Positions 44,901 through 57,890 are shown, counted from the stretch's first letter. The stretch is 64,000 bases of DNA from Dermanyssus gallinae (GCA_003439945.1 QVRM01003916.1:1-64000), one strand, 5' to 3'. Notes: generated by a model not told the origin, from the sequence alone. Numbers and translations are program-made.

Positions 44901-45980
44901 ACTTGACCGTCGTAATCGGCTAACATATGTACGTATGTACATGTAGCGTGCATGATAGACGATGATAGATCGTAAACCCTCGCTGGCTGGTCACTCGTGT
45001 TGTCTTCATTGCGTAATTGATTCATCTTTAATGAATGCGTATATGTGCCATCAAACATATATATATATATTTTTTTTTTGCGACATTTATTGGTTCAGCC
45101 AATAGTGCAAGTTCTTTAAATGGGCCTTTATCCAGTCGTCCGCGCTTATGCTACGAAAACGCTTTTTTACAAAGGGGTTGTAAAATATAGCATAGAACCC
45201 TGCAGGGGACGGAGGTACGTGGAACATCTAGCGTTAGTTGCGTGTTGACCGATACTTTCAACAGTGCATAGCCGATCGACATCACTCACTAGGTTTCTGG
45301 GATCGGCCCACGTCTCCTGCATTACTCCAGCCGACCTGCCTGAACGGTGTGCGAGCAGACGGCGGCCCGATGGCATCACCTACCACTGTTCTCTACCACT
45401 GCAGAAACCCCGCGGTCTGGGAGGGTATTGTGACTAACGCTCTAGCCCTATTGTAGGTTGGTAATGTCGATGACTTTCGCCTGGATATGCGGCTAACCGG
45501 ACCGGACAGGCAAAGTTCAGAAACTACGCAGTTTACTACATTCGCTACATCCCCTAGGGATTTCTAAGCCTGAGAACCATTAACCTACTGCGCAGGACGT
45601 ATCTCGTCGCATAGATAAGGCTTCGGGCGGGCGACAGTAGGTCCAGCAAAATTGCTGTTGAGCTCTGAATAAATCACTGTTATTCATCAATATTCAGTAT
45701 CAGTCATAGTTGATACTGTTCAAATGGGTAAACCTCCCCCGAGAGAAACTCAGCTGCTAGCCTGTGTGTGGATGAATATAATTAGACTCGAGACCGCCTA
45801 TATCATTCCGCCAAACAGATTAAACGTTCACTTTCTCTACGCAAGCTACCTGCCTCTGATTATTCCTCGTTTAAAATGACAGATCGGGCTACTCCAGCCG
45901 TCAAATCACATTTCTATATTTTCAGCGTGCCTGAGATAGAAACAGCTTGATCAGACCTATCGCTTGCGGCTTGATTCTGT
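44901..45980. other. Unique DNA, nothing supported
   Basis: Short (TA)n plus T-run at 45057-45080. Small ORFs (for example 45725-45879, MGKPPPRETQLLACVWMNII...) are of chance length. Confidence 0.35.
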
Positions 45981-45983
45981 AGA

Positions 45984-46378
45984 GAGCGGAGGCCAAAAGA
46001 ACCATCATCAAGGCAATGAGACGATTGACGGATGAAGCACCCCCTCAAGTTCATGCAGTCTTAATAAATGATGTGGAGGCAATTCAAGCACGCAACCTGC
46101 GACTTCCCGGTAGCTGAATGCTCAGACAGAGTACTGAGACTGCGATACTAGAACAGGCACGTAAAAATACTTTTGCACAGTTTTCACTGTTTACCAAAGA
46201 TTTGCAAAGAAAGCTTAACCTCAAAATAGGCAATCTTTGCAGAACATCTTTTGAAGTGAAAAACATTACAATTATCGACGTAGTGTTCCATGAGACGCAG
46301 ATAATGTTGTCTCGCGGCTGGAACGGTTTAAGCTCTGAAAAGCGGCGCCGTGTCGCTAGGCTTAAGACGCTTAATTAG
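45984..46378 (+). pseudogene. Coding-like frame interrupted by one TGA (doubtful)
   Basis: One frame runs about 130 codons from an acceptor-like TTCTGTAG (ending 45983) to TAG at 46376-46378. It is broken only by TGA at 46115-46117, which is followed directly by ATG. Parts look protein-like (KAMRRLTDEAPPQVHAVLIN; LEQARKNTFAQFSLFTKDLQ). No homology is recognised, and this length is not rare by chance at this base composition. It may be a decayed gene or nothing. Confidence 0.15.
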
Positions 46379-49300
46379 GTATAAAATATTTTTAATAGTC
46401 GGACTATTATCGTATTGAGTATTCGCCATTTTCCACGCATCGAATATCGCATATTATCTTCGGCTGTCCATCTAGATGAGGCAAACCTACCACTATCTGT
46501 GGTAAACATGTATGTATTAACCGTGTTCGGCTAATGTCTAAACATTGATAGTTAAATAAATTATTGGTAATGTAATAATTAGTCCGTGTTCGAACGTTTC
46601 TGCTCAGGCTGTCTCTTCCTGAGCGGCGCCGTCATATGGTACCAAGCGCCTTCGATTACGTTACTTGTACCTAAAATAGCAATATTAAATTATGCAGAAT
46701 AATAATGCATACATAAAATACTGTTAAGTGTCTTATAGTTATTTGAGAAATAGACATATGTCCAGCCGTGTTACAGTTATTGTTGCTACATTGAATAAGC
46801 AATCAAGCGTAGCCATTGAACGGCACGACAGTAAAAGAACAGCTCTTGTAAGCAGTCTGTGACTCTCACTTGCCGGCCGTCTTTTTCTTCTTCATCTGGC
46901 AGAGATTATCACTATCCAGCAGTAATCTGCTCTGAGCATTGACCATATGTCCGTTGATGTTGTCTTCTATTATAGCAAAGTCCTGTGCTCACACCTTCGC
47001 AGATCCAAACTGCAGTGCTGAAGATTTTTCACTCTAAAATCTAACCTAAGGAGAAGATAATGCGTTTTACATGGCAAACTTTTAAAGCACTCTGCCCAAC
47101 AATTCGAGAGCGTAAATACTATCCATTATCTACTATCACTGCTTGGTTGCTGAAAAAGGCTGCTGAAAGGTAGTACAAATCCGCCTGCACGAATTGATAT
47201 CATATCAACTCTATCTAGAACCTGCTGCTCCAGAGTACGTATTCGTCGGTCCTTCTCCGCCGTACCAACAAGCGCTAGATTTAAATGCATACCGACACGC
47301 GGTGACAAAGTGGTCCTCTAAGGCGGCTCTAAGCGTAAATCGGTCTGTTGAACCCAGCATAGTCTACACTCGGCTCACTCAGGGAAGCATACATTTCTTC
47401 AGACTTTGCTGTTTTGTTTGCGGCACAGTACTTTATAAATTGCTAGATCGTAACTAATACGACAACGTACTACCACGTAACAACACGATCTTATGCTTTG
47501 TGTAGCTTGCTAATATATAGAAGAAAGTAAAGCGAGAAGATTCAGCGCTAGCTTAACGAACATTTGCGGTTTTTCTGGGAGACCGCGCCCCTTGTGTAAG
47601 CGTAGATGTACTTTAGAGAGTATTGAACTTTACATCAGATCTGCTGTACAATTACTCATGTCTGGTTTAAGAATCAGCAACTACGAAATTGAACCGAAAA
47701 GCTAAGAGAATGAAATGAAACCGAAAAGCGGGGGTAACGGCTTAAAGGATTCAATAAAGCGTAGTGGAACGGCGCAACAATCGTAGAATTTAAGCCTGTA
47801 CTTTGAATTGCACGTCTCTATATGTTACAATAGTAACAATACAACATTAATTGAACATTTGTGAGCCCAATAATAATAATAATAATAATAATAATCTTAG
47901 GCTTGGTTGCCATTGTCAGCGCGATTGGTTGGTTACGCACTTGCGGATCGACTTTCGGTGAGCCGCGCTTCTGGTAGTAGTAGCGAGCTTTGCTGGCTGC
48001 GAACCTAGTTGCCTATCAATATCTGCGTCCCTCTAAACGGCAGCTGTGCACCCGAAGAGGAAAGCATTTCCACTCCCTTTGGGTTGTAGACTCGAGTGGG
48101 CCCGATGTTTGGTGCCTCCGACAACAACAATTTATAGGTTTGGGCTCAAACGAAAGCGATTGAATTAGAGATAGCGTTGACAGTGACATCTGCGCTGACA
48201 TAACTGTTCAGTCACTGTGTTGACTGCTAGCAAAGAGCGTCCGTCTGTTCTGGCAATCTGCGTATCTATCTATTGCAGTTAGTTATTTTGTTAAAACCAC
48301 TCGTCAAGATTTACATGACTGACGTGATTTACGTGATTTATAGGACGTAGCTTGCTTGGCCTCATTCGCTTGTACACATTGTGAGTTGTTTGAGCACTGT
48401 AGAATAGAAACCTTAAACAACAGCGATAACAGTACCCAGCAGAAGAGTAGCAACAACATGGATGGCAGAGCAAGAACGATGCTTTATGCTGCTGTGGGGC
48501 AACATAAAAATTGTGAATTAAATAGTTAATTAATAGTCAATTGCTAGAGTTCGACGAATGTTCTCTTTTTCTATTCGGGATTGGGCGGGGCTGAGTTTTC
48601 TTGTGTCGAGCTTCTCGGCACGAATAGAAGAGCTTTGAAATTATGCGCGTCTACCTAAAAATGAAATCAGAATTCTTCTTGATTTCACAGTAAGTTTTCT
48701 TGGCTAATTTTTTGCTGAGAAATGGACCAGGCAGAATGACGTCGAGATGTGCTGTCCGTGGTGCGCGACGAAGATAACTGTCGAAAGAAAAGAGGGCCAA
48801 AAGCTCTCGGGACTACTCACCTTTAACGCGAAAGTGGCACCCTGCTAGCTTCTGAGTTTCGGTGGCCAGGTTAGCGGGCTTCCTGGCGGAGCCTTCTTCG
48901 AAGACGGATACCGAGGACATGGCAAGACCACGCCGCTCAAGCACGGGTGACAGTGCATCCCTAAGCATAAACAAAAAGACACGTTATATTTAGTATATAT
49001 ATATATATATATATATATATGAACCACGCATGCAACTAGACACTTGTCTAACAGTTCCCGCCCCAGTGCAAAAATATTGTACAGTTTTACCGAGTTCCTA
49101 TGTAAAGAACTAGTTTCAGTGGGTTGAAAAACAAATCTGATTTTTCCTTCTTTAATAGAACTCCAAACGAAATATTCTATGCGGAAAAGATCGCCTCAAA
49201 TTCGATGTTATAACGGGTGGACTGTACATTTTTATTCGTTATACTGATCGCATTGGCCTTGCAAAAACGGCAGCTGTGTTGAAGAACCTAGTTTCTAATA

Positions 49301-49522
49301 CTGAACTGTGATGATCGTAAGCTCATCGCTCCCATGGCAAAACGAAAACCAGTTCAAACCGTTCAGAACATCTTACCATGAGCTCCTTCATTAAATAGTA
49401 CGTGTTGAAGTTTGTTGTAATTTATGTGATATCATGGCACCTGTGTCAATTTTTACCAGTCAACGCACTCAGTGTCACACAGATATATCTCAAGTTAGGT
49501 TTTCTATTATATTTATCGCACT

Positions 49523-49557
<35 letters not shown>

Positions 49558-50182
49558 TTTATTGTTCTTGTCATTTACAATTATTAAGTTTGAAAGTCTA
49601 TTTCATTAAGTGCTCTTAGTTGTTTCTATCAACTTATAGCGCCAATGATAGAAGCAGCGTTGCCCATGCAGACAGAAAATGATAGTAATTGCTTTAAATA
49701 TTCTTCCTCTTCTACTGTTACAGTTTCCACTCTTCCTGCCACATCACAAAAAAAAGTTGCTATGTCACAGTTCATAGGCCCGAGTTTTATAAGATATTGC
49801 TACGAATTCATAGCTATTCTCTAGACTAGAAGTCAGCATTTTCTGCCACCCATTCAGCGGTAGTAGAGCGATTGCCTAGTTACGAGGGCGCTGCGATGCA
49901 AGACGCTGTAGCGTCCTAGGCTAAACATTCAGCACGTGACCAAGGAAGTATTGTAATTATTAATATATTGGGAATCTGCAGCGAGAATAAGCTGCGCTTT
50001 TCTCCACGAATGTCCTTCTAGTCTGACGCTTAGGACTTAGTCGAATATATCTTGACTGGTCTTGTCGTAGAGTTTAAATTTATCAAGGTATTGCATAGTT
50101 CCGAAGCTCGTAGGACGTTCGTAGGTATGTACTTCCGAGCCTGAAAGAGTGGGCAGGACAGCGGGTTTCCCGTGTCCTATAC
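46379..50182. other. AT-moderate unique DNA, no supported gene
   Basis: Contains (AAT)n at 47869-47895, (TA)n at 48993-49020 and (ATA)n at 49527-49556. ORFs of 60-87 codons occur on both strands at chance frequency. No SINE head or RNA gene was found with confidence. Confidence 0.4.
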
Positions 50183-50495
50183 TAGAATAAAATTTTTTTT
50201 TAACGAGGTTGTTTTTAATTTTAGACCATCCTCCGTCCCCTACGAGCTTGGAACTTAACCTGATGTATATCTTCAATGCACCGAGGGCCGGATATGTTAA
50301 GATATCTAGGGTTTCCCCAACAGTTCTTGTGACAGCATGGCCACTGACTCTCAGCGGTATGGTTTATCACCTATTCTCAATGAGCATCGCTCAAAGAAAA
50401 TTGGATCAACAACAGGGATCGAACCGGCGACACCCCGATAGATGACAACCATGACTAGCCCGCACTAGACCTCTAGGACCACGCCGCCACATCCC
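50183..50495 (-). mobile_element. SINE-A copy 2 (tRNA-derived)
   Basis: The minus strand matches SINE-A copy 1 throughout. B box GGTTCGATCCC lies at 50415-50425 and A box TGGTCCTAGAGG near 50472-50483. The TTTCTTTGAGCGATGCTCAT body motif and an AATTAAAAACAACC 3' end near 50200-50215 are shared. It lacks about 11-14 bp of copy 1's body. Estimated identity by eye is 85-90 percent. Confidence 0.85.
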
Positions 50496-52380
50496 ATACT
50501 ACTCACTGCTAACTTCCAGGGACGCCAGTGCATCACGCATTTCCAGAACCTTCTATGATAGGCTAAAAACAACTCTTAGGGGGAGTACACCATCTGCCCG
50601 TTCATCTTTGAGACATCAGGCGTATGGGGACAGAAAGCCATGGTCACAATGCGGACAATCGGCTAGATCATTGAGAAGTCGAACGGGAACAAACAATCCA
50701 TTAGCGTTGTCCCTGAGGCAGCGCATCGCCTGAGAAGGTCAGCGCAGCAACGCGAGAATGACTGACACGCTTCCGAGGGAAAGATGCCTGGAGAAACTGA
50801 CTTATGTATAAGAAGTTCAATCTGTACATTTACCGGCTAGCTTTGATAACGCATAAATGAGAATCACTGAACATTAAAATGATATTATGGCTAATATCAC
50901 GAAGGGTCGGCGCGAACGGAGATCGGAACGAAGCGGTCTAGGTGATTTCCTTCACAAGCCCGCTCTGCCTCTTGGGTTTCTCCTTGCGTTCCCTTCTTTA
51001 GCCGCCGGTGGAAGGGGGGGGGGGGTCTACTACTTCACAGGACCAAGCTAAAGCAGCAGATGAGGACAGCGAAGCCGACCAGTGGGCAAATGCTGCACCA
51101 CTAATAGCTGGCTTCAATCAGCCCGGCTGTCTTGTCCGTTGAGCGAGGAATGATGAGGGATGTCTTCAGCCGCCCTCAGTGCTAGTCGCGTCATGTCTAG
51201 CCCACAACACACTTTCTCGTGCTGCATCCAGCGGAGTGATTTTCCACTCGTAACTGCTTTCGGCGCGTGGCTTGGCTTTAATAGAGCCAACAACTAGCAA
51301 GGAGTTACATAAACTGACTAGCCACAAAAAGATGATCGCTTACAAGCAAAGAAAACATTCAACTGAGGACAGTTGCAGGTACATGCATTGGCGTATAATC
51401 TAATTCGTATTAGCCAAACGACATATATATATATATATATAATAGAAGGGGTCATACATGTGTAAAATTACACATATTAACCATGGAAGCTACTCGGCAC
51501 CTCGAATGGTCTGCATTTTATGTTAATATCTGTTATGGTATTGAGTTAATAGTATATATTGGGGTATATATTGGATCAGTGCAACAGTGACCTTCTTTTT
51601 CACCAATCTGCTATAAGGAGATGTCCTACAATTAAACCCATAGTAAAACTCGACGATTCTCAGCTCATAACGGAAACATGAGAGTTAAATAATTTAAAGT
51701 TGACTATACAACTGCCCGCAGGGGATTCGCTAACAAAGCATTACATCCAATCTTGTTGAGTATGCTGAGGTAAATTATACCGCTTGTGCGAGTGCATTTT
51801 TTGCACATCTTAACCGACACCACCAAGCCCTGTGCCACGATCGCTAATTAATTTGCGATCACTTTTCGGCTAAAGACGCAGGCTGGATTCTTGTAAACGT
51901 TGTTCACAATTAAACCAAGCGCGTGGACTAAAATGCCAAAACCAAGCATAGAGTAAAATGCTGCTATGCTCGGTAAAACCATCGATAATTTTCAAAACTG
52001 CACAAAACACGTCTGCATCGTAACATGTAGGTCGTCTTGGCTTTCAAAGTGTCTACTAAAAATCGTAAAGGTGGGCCAAAAAGCGGATTAATGGGTAGTA
52101 AAAGGTCGTCAAAAGTGAACACGGCTAATTCGGTGACAAATGGTACCGTATGTTCTTATTTATATCCTGATATAAATATCACTTCCGAGAGGTAAGAGGG
52201 GCTCTACGTTGCCTATATGTAGACTCGGCAGATGATCGATGTACCCACGTCGACGGTTTATCTAGATACTTCGCGTTCAATGCTTCCTCGAGACTTGACG
52301 GCTAGCAGAGTGGAGCCCGCCGGTTTGCCCGCCAGCAGCCGCTGCTTCGCCTCCTGTCCTCTACGTGAAACGTCGGACTG
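50496..52380. other. Unique DNA, nothing supported
   Basis: G12 run at 51014-51025 and (TA)n at 51423-51441. No gene or repeat family is visible. Confidence 0.4.
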
Positions 52381-52475
52381 ACTGACTGGAGTGCAGCTTC
52401 AGTGCGTTCGCAGCAGGAGAGAAAGAAATCTCTTCAAGTCCATTTCGTCATTGTGCTCTCACTATGAGCATCGCC
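52381..52475 (+). promoter_or_regulatory. Possible initiator and short first exon
   Basis: An arthropod-style TCAGTG lies near 52399. The leader runs to ATG at 52464, and GTAAGG, a plausible donor, starts at 52476 after ATG AGC ATC GCC. The surroundings are GC-rich. No TATA box or downstream exon was identified. Confidence 0.2.
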
Positions 52476-54103
52476 GTAAGGGGCGGCGCTAAACATGCGG
52501 ACAGTGCTACAGGAAGTGGCGGTTGCTTCGCCTCGGCGTCTCTCGGCGAGACGCCCCAGCCAAACAACTCCGGTCGGCCCCTACGACGGCCTGAGAAGTC
52601 TAAAGATGCACATTTACGCCAAGATTGTAAGGGCTCCTCACAAGGCGGTAGGGAGGGAAGGAGGGAGGGAGGTTGAGGAGCAGTGAGATAGAAGTGGCTG
52701 CCAGCCAGATACCGTTCAGGACGGACGCGGTATCAGCGCCATCTTCGCGGTGTTTCCAACGCCCCCCCCCCCCCCGACTCAACGCCTCCGCTTCCACTTT
52801 TCCGCTACCGCAGTGTTGGCCTTATTTTTACGACCCTTGTCGCCTCTAGACGCCGCGTTCGTTTCTTGCCCCACATCCCTTATCTTCCTTCCGAGTTGTC
52901 CCGTTTCCATTGTTCTGTTTTGTTCCATCCGACAAAAAACCTTTCATGCTCAGTGTTTCGACTCGATGAAGTCGACCAAACAAAACGAGCCCAGCTGTCG
53001 GTCGGACCTTTAGCGACGACGACGACGATGACGACGGAGTGGCACGAACCAACGAAGTGTCAGGCATGTCACCAGGAACGATCCTGAAAGATGGACGCAA
53101 CGAAGATCGTTCTAAAGGTGCGCGAAAGGGCGCGAAGAGATTGTGTCTCTCGTCTACGCCCACACGTACAGACGTACCAGACAGCGCGAAAAGCAGATGC
53201 CGCTTCGCTCACCTGCCTATGTTTGACTACGGGGGCTGAGCTGAGGTCACGCGACGACCTCGGGGCATGGCTACGGCGGCAACCCCACATACGTCCGTGT
53301 GCATAGACCGTTCAGCAAGCCACATTGAGTCACGGCGGCCTATACTGCAGCCGCCAACACCGACCGCCGCTCTAGGCCTGGCAGTCAAGGACAACGTTGT
53401 AACATTAGTAAAGTAGGGGACGACGTCAACGAGCTAGCAAACGACAGCGCTTCTGTCGTTCATCACACTGACGTCGACACTGCGGCGTTCAAAATCAAGA
53501 GATCTCAGTGCATCGGTGCAGCTGAGAGCAGCTAGTGGCAACGGGAATGCGTCGACTTCGCGACGATGTCGCGGAGTGGCGGGGGGAAGGGGGTGGAGGG
53601 CATCGAGGTAAGCTCATCAAGGGCAACCCCTCGAGTGACAGAATCAGATACCGAGAGAGAAACGACGACGACGCCTCCGCCGCGCGAGAGGTAGGGACAT
53701 GAACAAAACGCCATAAAGCGGGGAAATCGGGAAATGATGACATAAGTCAAAAGCAAAACGAGGAAGCAACGAAAGAGAGAAACACACACACACACACACA
53801 GAGAGATAGATCAGAAAGAGGGAGAGGGGGATAATGGGGGAGAGAAGGTCGTCCCAGACAAGGAAGTCAGGCACGCAGACAGAAAGAAGTTCGCAACCAG
53901 CGGGAATAAGGGGACGAGGGCAAAAGGGGTGATGAAAGATAGATAGGTCACACTCGAGACCCACATATTTGCGGCGACAGAAGCCCTCTGGGTGGCAAAA
54001 CTTCGACGACAGTCCGAATCAAGATGTCGGAGCAAGTGAGCCAACAGGATGACAACTTGACTAAAGTTGCACGCCCATCTGACTCGAAGCACTCTCCTCC
54101 TTT
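52476..54103. other. GC-rich stretch, no supported gene
   Basis: GGGAGGGAAGGAGG words (52650-52672), a C14 run (52762-52775), GAC triplets (53016-53033) and GA/CA runs (53775-53830). Overlapping ORFs are compositional. Confidence 0.4.
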
Positions 54104-54184
54104 TTTGTAGACTCTCCTTGTCTACAAATAGCAGCCTTTTAGCAGTACGATCTCGTTTCTCCTCTTTTTCTTGTGAAAAAGAGG
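54104..54184. repeat. Two adjacent perfect hairpins
   Basis: TTTGTAGAC, TCTCCTT, GTCTACAAA at 54104-54128, and CCTCTTTTTC, TTGT, GAAAAAGAGG at 54161-54184. Both stems are fully paired. Confidence 0.85.
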
Positions 54185-55049
54185 ATGATATATTGGTCAT
54201 ATTTATTCGCCCTGCTCTTTGCCCTTCTGCGCGCGTCTGTTGTTCTTCGTATGCGGGCATGAAGTGCGGGCAGCATCGGGGGTATCGCAGGCACTAGGCT
54301 GCTTGCTATCCGTCCATGTGGTCGTGAGTATCGGATAAAAACACCTACGCGGCGTCTAGCTAGCAACTGTAGCGGCTTCTAGCAGGAACTCGTAGAGACT
54401 AATAGTCGTTTCAGATCTAGTTCTAGGCGGCAGCAAGTCGCGAGTCGACGAGACCGTGACATTCGTCCTGTTACTGTCCTGATTCTTGTTGTTACGGTTG
54501 TTGTTGTTGCTTGTTGCTGCCGTTGATGTTGCTCCCGTTAGTGTTGTTGTTGTTTACTACGTTATACTACATTTACTACGTTTTGGCTTGGTGAAGCTCA
54601 ATTCGTGAATAAGAATGGAAAGCACCCCCATCATAACATTACTGATTGCGCTTTTTTCCGGCCAGCTGCCACGATCAAACCACTGGCGGGCATCGCGTCT
54701 TGAGTTGAGAGTACGGGGGGGGGGGGAGACTTAGCGACTACAATCCGCACACACTTTCCACCACTGCAGCGTAGCTGACAAAGAAGGTGTTGTTGTTGTT
54801 CTTGCTGTTGTTGTTGATGTCGTTTTAATGACGTTGTTGTTGTTTTTTCTGTTGTTGTTGTTGCTGTTGTTGTTGTTTTAATGGTGTTGTCGTCATCGTG
54901 GCGACAACCGCGATACCGTGTGCCGTGTGTAGACCGTGGGTTTTTTTGTCGCTGCGGCTGATGCTGCTAGGTAGATTTAGCAAAGTAGTCTCTGCGTATG
55001 AAGTCACCGCGCTACGGCAAAATACTGAGGAGATGGAGTACGGGAGTAA
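54185..55049. repeat. Unique DNA with TTG runs and poly-G
   Basis: GTT runs (54486-54553, 54788-54880) and a G12 run (54715-54726). No gene is supported. Confidence 0.6.
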
Positions 55050-55219
55050 GAGACAGGGCCTAGAGAGAGGAACAGAGAGAGAGAGATAGATAGATAGAGA
55101 CATGGCCTAGAGGGAGAGGAACAGAGAGAGATCGAGACAGGGCCTAGAGGGAGAGGAACGGGGAGAGAGAGATAGAGACAGGGCTTAGAGGGAGAGGAAC
55201 AGAGAGAGATAGAGACAGG
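55050..55219. repeat. GA-rich minisatellite, four units
   Basis: A unit of 37-47 bp, AGAGACAGGGCCTAGAGGG then AGAGGAACAGAGAGAGAT, occurs four times with a partial fifth. Confidence 0.9.
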
Positions 55220-55751
55220 CTGAACGCAAAGCCAAGTCGAGTTGCAACGACGAAGCTGGCGGTCTACGGTCCATGTCGGGAGTGAGCCTTGACAGCCTAC
55301 AATTTATTCGCCCTTCCTTGCGGGTAGCGAGGCCGAATGCGAATCCGTTTGCGAGACATAACCCAACTAGTAATGGTGTCGGTCGGTGCCGGTCTCGTTG
55401 ATCGTAGAGCCGAGACGAAGCAGAATGAGAAAGATGAGCAAGAAGAAGAAGAAGAAGAAGAAGAAGAAGAAAAAACAAAGCAGAAGAGGAAGAAGAAGAC
55501 AAAGTCGAAGAGTCCTGTACCGTCTTTCTTTTGTTTCGAGCTTGCCCGCCTCTCGAACAGAAGATCTTGTGGGAGCAGACCGGTAGCAACATAGGCCGAT
55601 GATGACAACGACAACAACAACAATGAAGACAACGACAACAACAATAAAGACAACGACAACAACCACGAGAGCAACCGCAACAACAACACCAACAACAACA
55701 CAACGACGTCAGTTGGTAAGTTGAAAAATGTAAGCGCTTAGATCGAAACAA
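55220..55751. repeat. GAA array and CAA/GAC array
   Basis: AAG triplets at 55438-55500 and CAA/GAC triplets at 55596-55708. A 213-codon minus-strand frame (55185-55826) across them is poly-Cys/Leu from the repeats. Confidence 0.75.
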
Positions 55752-56021
55752 ATGGCTGCATGCTGCTTTTGGTTGTATCCTGGCTGGATCGGGACAGCGC
55801 ACAGGGCCCCAAATGCAAGCCCTCAAGCCCTCGGCTTTGGCCTGCGTCTTCTGGCTGCTACTGCTGCTGTTGCTGCCAAGCTCCCTGGCTTCCTGGCTGA
55901 GTCGCCGACTGACAGACTTTTAGCCGGTTACATGCAGTGGGTAGGATTCTGCCAAGATCGGTTCGCGCAACCGTTGTCTCCGCTGCTGGCGCCGGACGAG
56001 CGCGTAGTGGTATTATTGTAG
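55752..56021 (+). CDS. Small GC-rich ORF with good start context (hypothetical)
   Basis: The ATG has an optimal context (AACAAATGGC) and is the first after an in-frame TAA about 24 nt upstream. It encodes 89 residues (MAACCFWLYPGWIGTAHRAP... to ...PLLAPDERVVVLL) with G/C-biased third positions and an Ala/Leu-rich middle. No poly(A) signal was seen nearby and no domain is recognised. Confidence 0.25.
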   Translation: MAACCFWLYPGWIGTAHRAPNASPQALGFGLRLLAATAAVAAKLPGFLAESPTDRLLAGYMQWVGFCQDRFAQPLSPLLAPDERVVVLL

Positions 56022-56164
56022 ACGTTCATGTACGTGTATGTACATGTAAGGGAGGAAGCGCCTACCAGTGGAGGCCCGAAGCACAAGAAAAAAAAAGACA
56101 CTCATGGATGGGTTGTAGTAGTCGCAACGGCCGAACACAATGAAGCGAATGCCGTTCCTGGCAT

Positions 56165-56226
<62 letters not shown>
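56165..56226. repeat. Pure (ATT)n
   Basis: About 20 uninterrupted ATT units. Confidence 0.95.
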
Positions 56227-56227
<1 letters not shown>

Positions 56228-56610
56228 TATTGCTGAACATTGTCTGGTCCCGTTTCGTTAGTCGCTGCCCGCTAATGCGTTTTGACAAACGATCATAATT
56301 ACTTGATTTTCTAGTGCAATGTCATGGCATACACATAAAGTCACCTTCACTATGACATGAACGGGTGTGTGTGTTTAGGTGCTGCAATTTGTCATGGTCA
56401 TGTATGTACTGTGTCCAATATGCGTACTCCTGCACGCATGGAAAACATGCAACTAATCGCTAAATACGCTACGGGCGGGAACTATTTGAGTTTGCATGCT
56501 CCCCATTGGCCATTTGCCAGCAAAACGTCGTTTACAGTCTGAACTCAACATTTCTTAGTTCCCATTTCAGAGTATATATGTATATATATATATATACAGA
56601 ATAGAAAGGT

Positions 56611-56880
56611 GTGGCGGTTTTATTCAGACATATCGAGCTGGGAAAATACTACCAAGTCTCCTTGGCCTTCAGCTGTAGTGAAACAAGCCGACCAGAAGGC
56701 CAACAAGAGCAAACGATAGCGGTCAAGGTCGACCCAGCTGAGCGCAAAGCTGGTCGGCCCATGTGGCGAGGACCGCTGAGGCCAGCACGTATGCTCATGA
56801 CGAACCTCTTGGCTCTGTCTAGCGTTTTCATCTCCAGTATCGGCAAAACCAATTGCCCTTTTTGGTGGCCGCTCTAGCAC
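56611..56880. other. GC-rich island open in three frames (hypothetical exon)
   Basis: Between AT-rich flanks, one plus frame (88 codons) and two minus frames (86 and 67 codons) are open together. On the minus strand an AATAAA overlaps or closely follows the stops (about 56618-56624), which would suit a terminal exon. On the plus strand the frame includes EQTIAVKVDPAERKAGRPMW. I cannot choose a strand. Confidence 0.2.
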
Positions 56881-57719
56881 GGTTTAGGAATAGTATAAGC
56901 AAGGAGGAATTTGCCGCAACAACAACTAGCAGCAACAGATGTTAGACCATTTTCATGTCTTGTCACCATTTAACGTATATATATATATTATTGCATATAT
57001 TTGTACATATGCATAAGTATTCAACAATCCTTTTTCTCTAAACGTGCTGCTAGCGAGCGCTTAGTGACGAGGAGACATCGACGGCGACAATTAACAGGGC
57101 GACGAATCAATATTCTAGTTGCGTGCCACCCCAATCGAGCCCAACCACCAAGAACCAGCCCAATCAAATCCAGATGATGAAGCACGCTGATAAGTCGTTG
57201 CGAAGGCCGCGTTACTCAAACTGAGACTCGCTAAGCTTCTTTCTTACAAGGTCTCTACAGAGGAGTTTGCATATTGCCCAACCCTTTCTCTCTCTCTCTC
57301 TCTCGCTCTCTATTGTTCTCTCCTTGTCTCTGTGTGGCCAGAAGCGAGGTGGCTATATGAAATCGGCTTTAGCGTTGCTTTCGACGTTTTTGCTCGTCGT
57401 CGTCGTCGTCACCGTCGCAAGAAATCCTACGGAGAGCATCGCGCGACGAACAAGAAATCCTCAACGCCAAAACCTCGCTACTAGCTTGCTTTTCCGCCCG
57501 TCCGCCGCCGCCGCCGCTGCCATCGGATGATGATGTTGTTATTGTTGTCCCTGAGGAGTTTCCTCATCCTCTGTTTGCTACTGCAGCTGCCGCAGCGGGG
57601 GTTCTCATCGATGTCCTCATCAACACTATGCATTGCCGCTATAAAGTTACCTTAGCAATTGCTGGAACCTCATTTCGAGGACGTCGCAAGGCAAGCCGAG
57701 GCGGTACCGGCGCGACCTC
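56881..57719. other. Unique DNA with CT run
   Basis: (TA)n at 56976-56987, (CT)n at 57287-57304, GTC at 57396-57410 and CCG at 57503-57517. No gene is supported. Confidence 0.4.
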
Positions 57720-57777
57720 AGCAGCAGCAGCAGCAGCAGAAGAAAGCAAGCGATACTACAATTCGAACTACAACAGC

Positions 57778-57854
<77 letters not shown>

Positions 57855-57890
57855 CTACTACTACTACTACTACTACTACTATTACTGCTA
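57720..57890. repeat. CAG run, (CAA)n then (CTA)n
   Basis: CAG units (57720-57740), near-pure CAA (57772-57854) changing to CTA (57855-57884). Confidence 0.95.

Noticed and set aside
47126..47457. Overlapping ORFs on both strands (for example LISYQLYLEPAAPEYVFVGP on plus)
   Set aside because: 60-90 codon ORFs appear about once per kb in this composition, and both strands are open at once.
49858..49930. tRNA-like start GCGGTAGTAGAGCGATTG as a further SINE
   Set aside because: The A-box match is loose and no B box follows within 100 bp.
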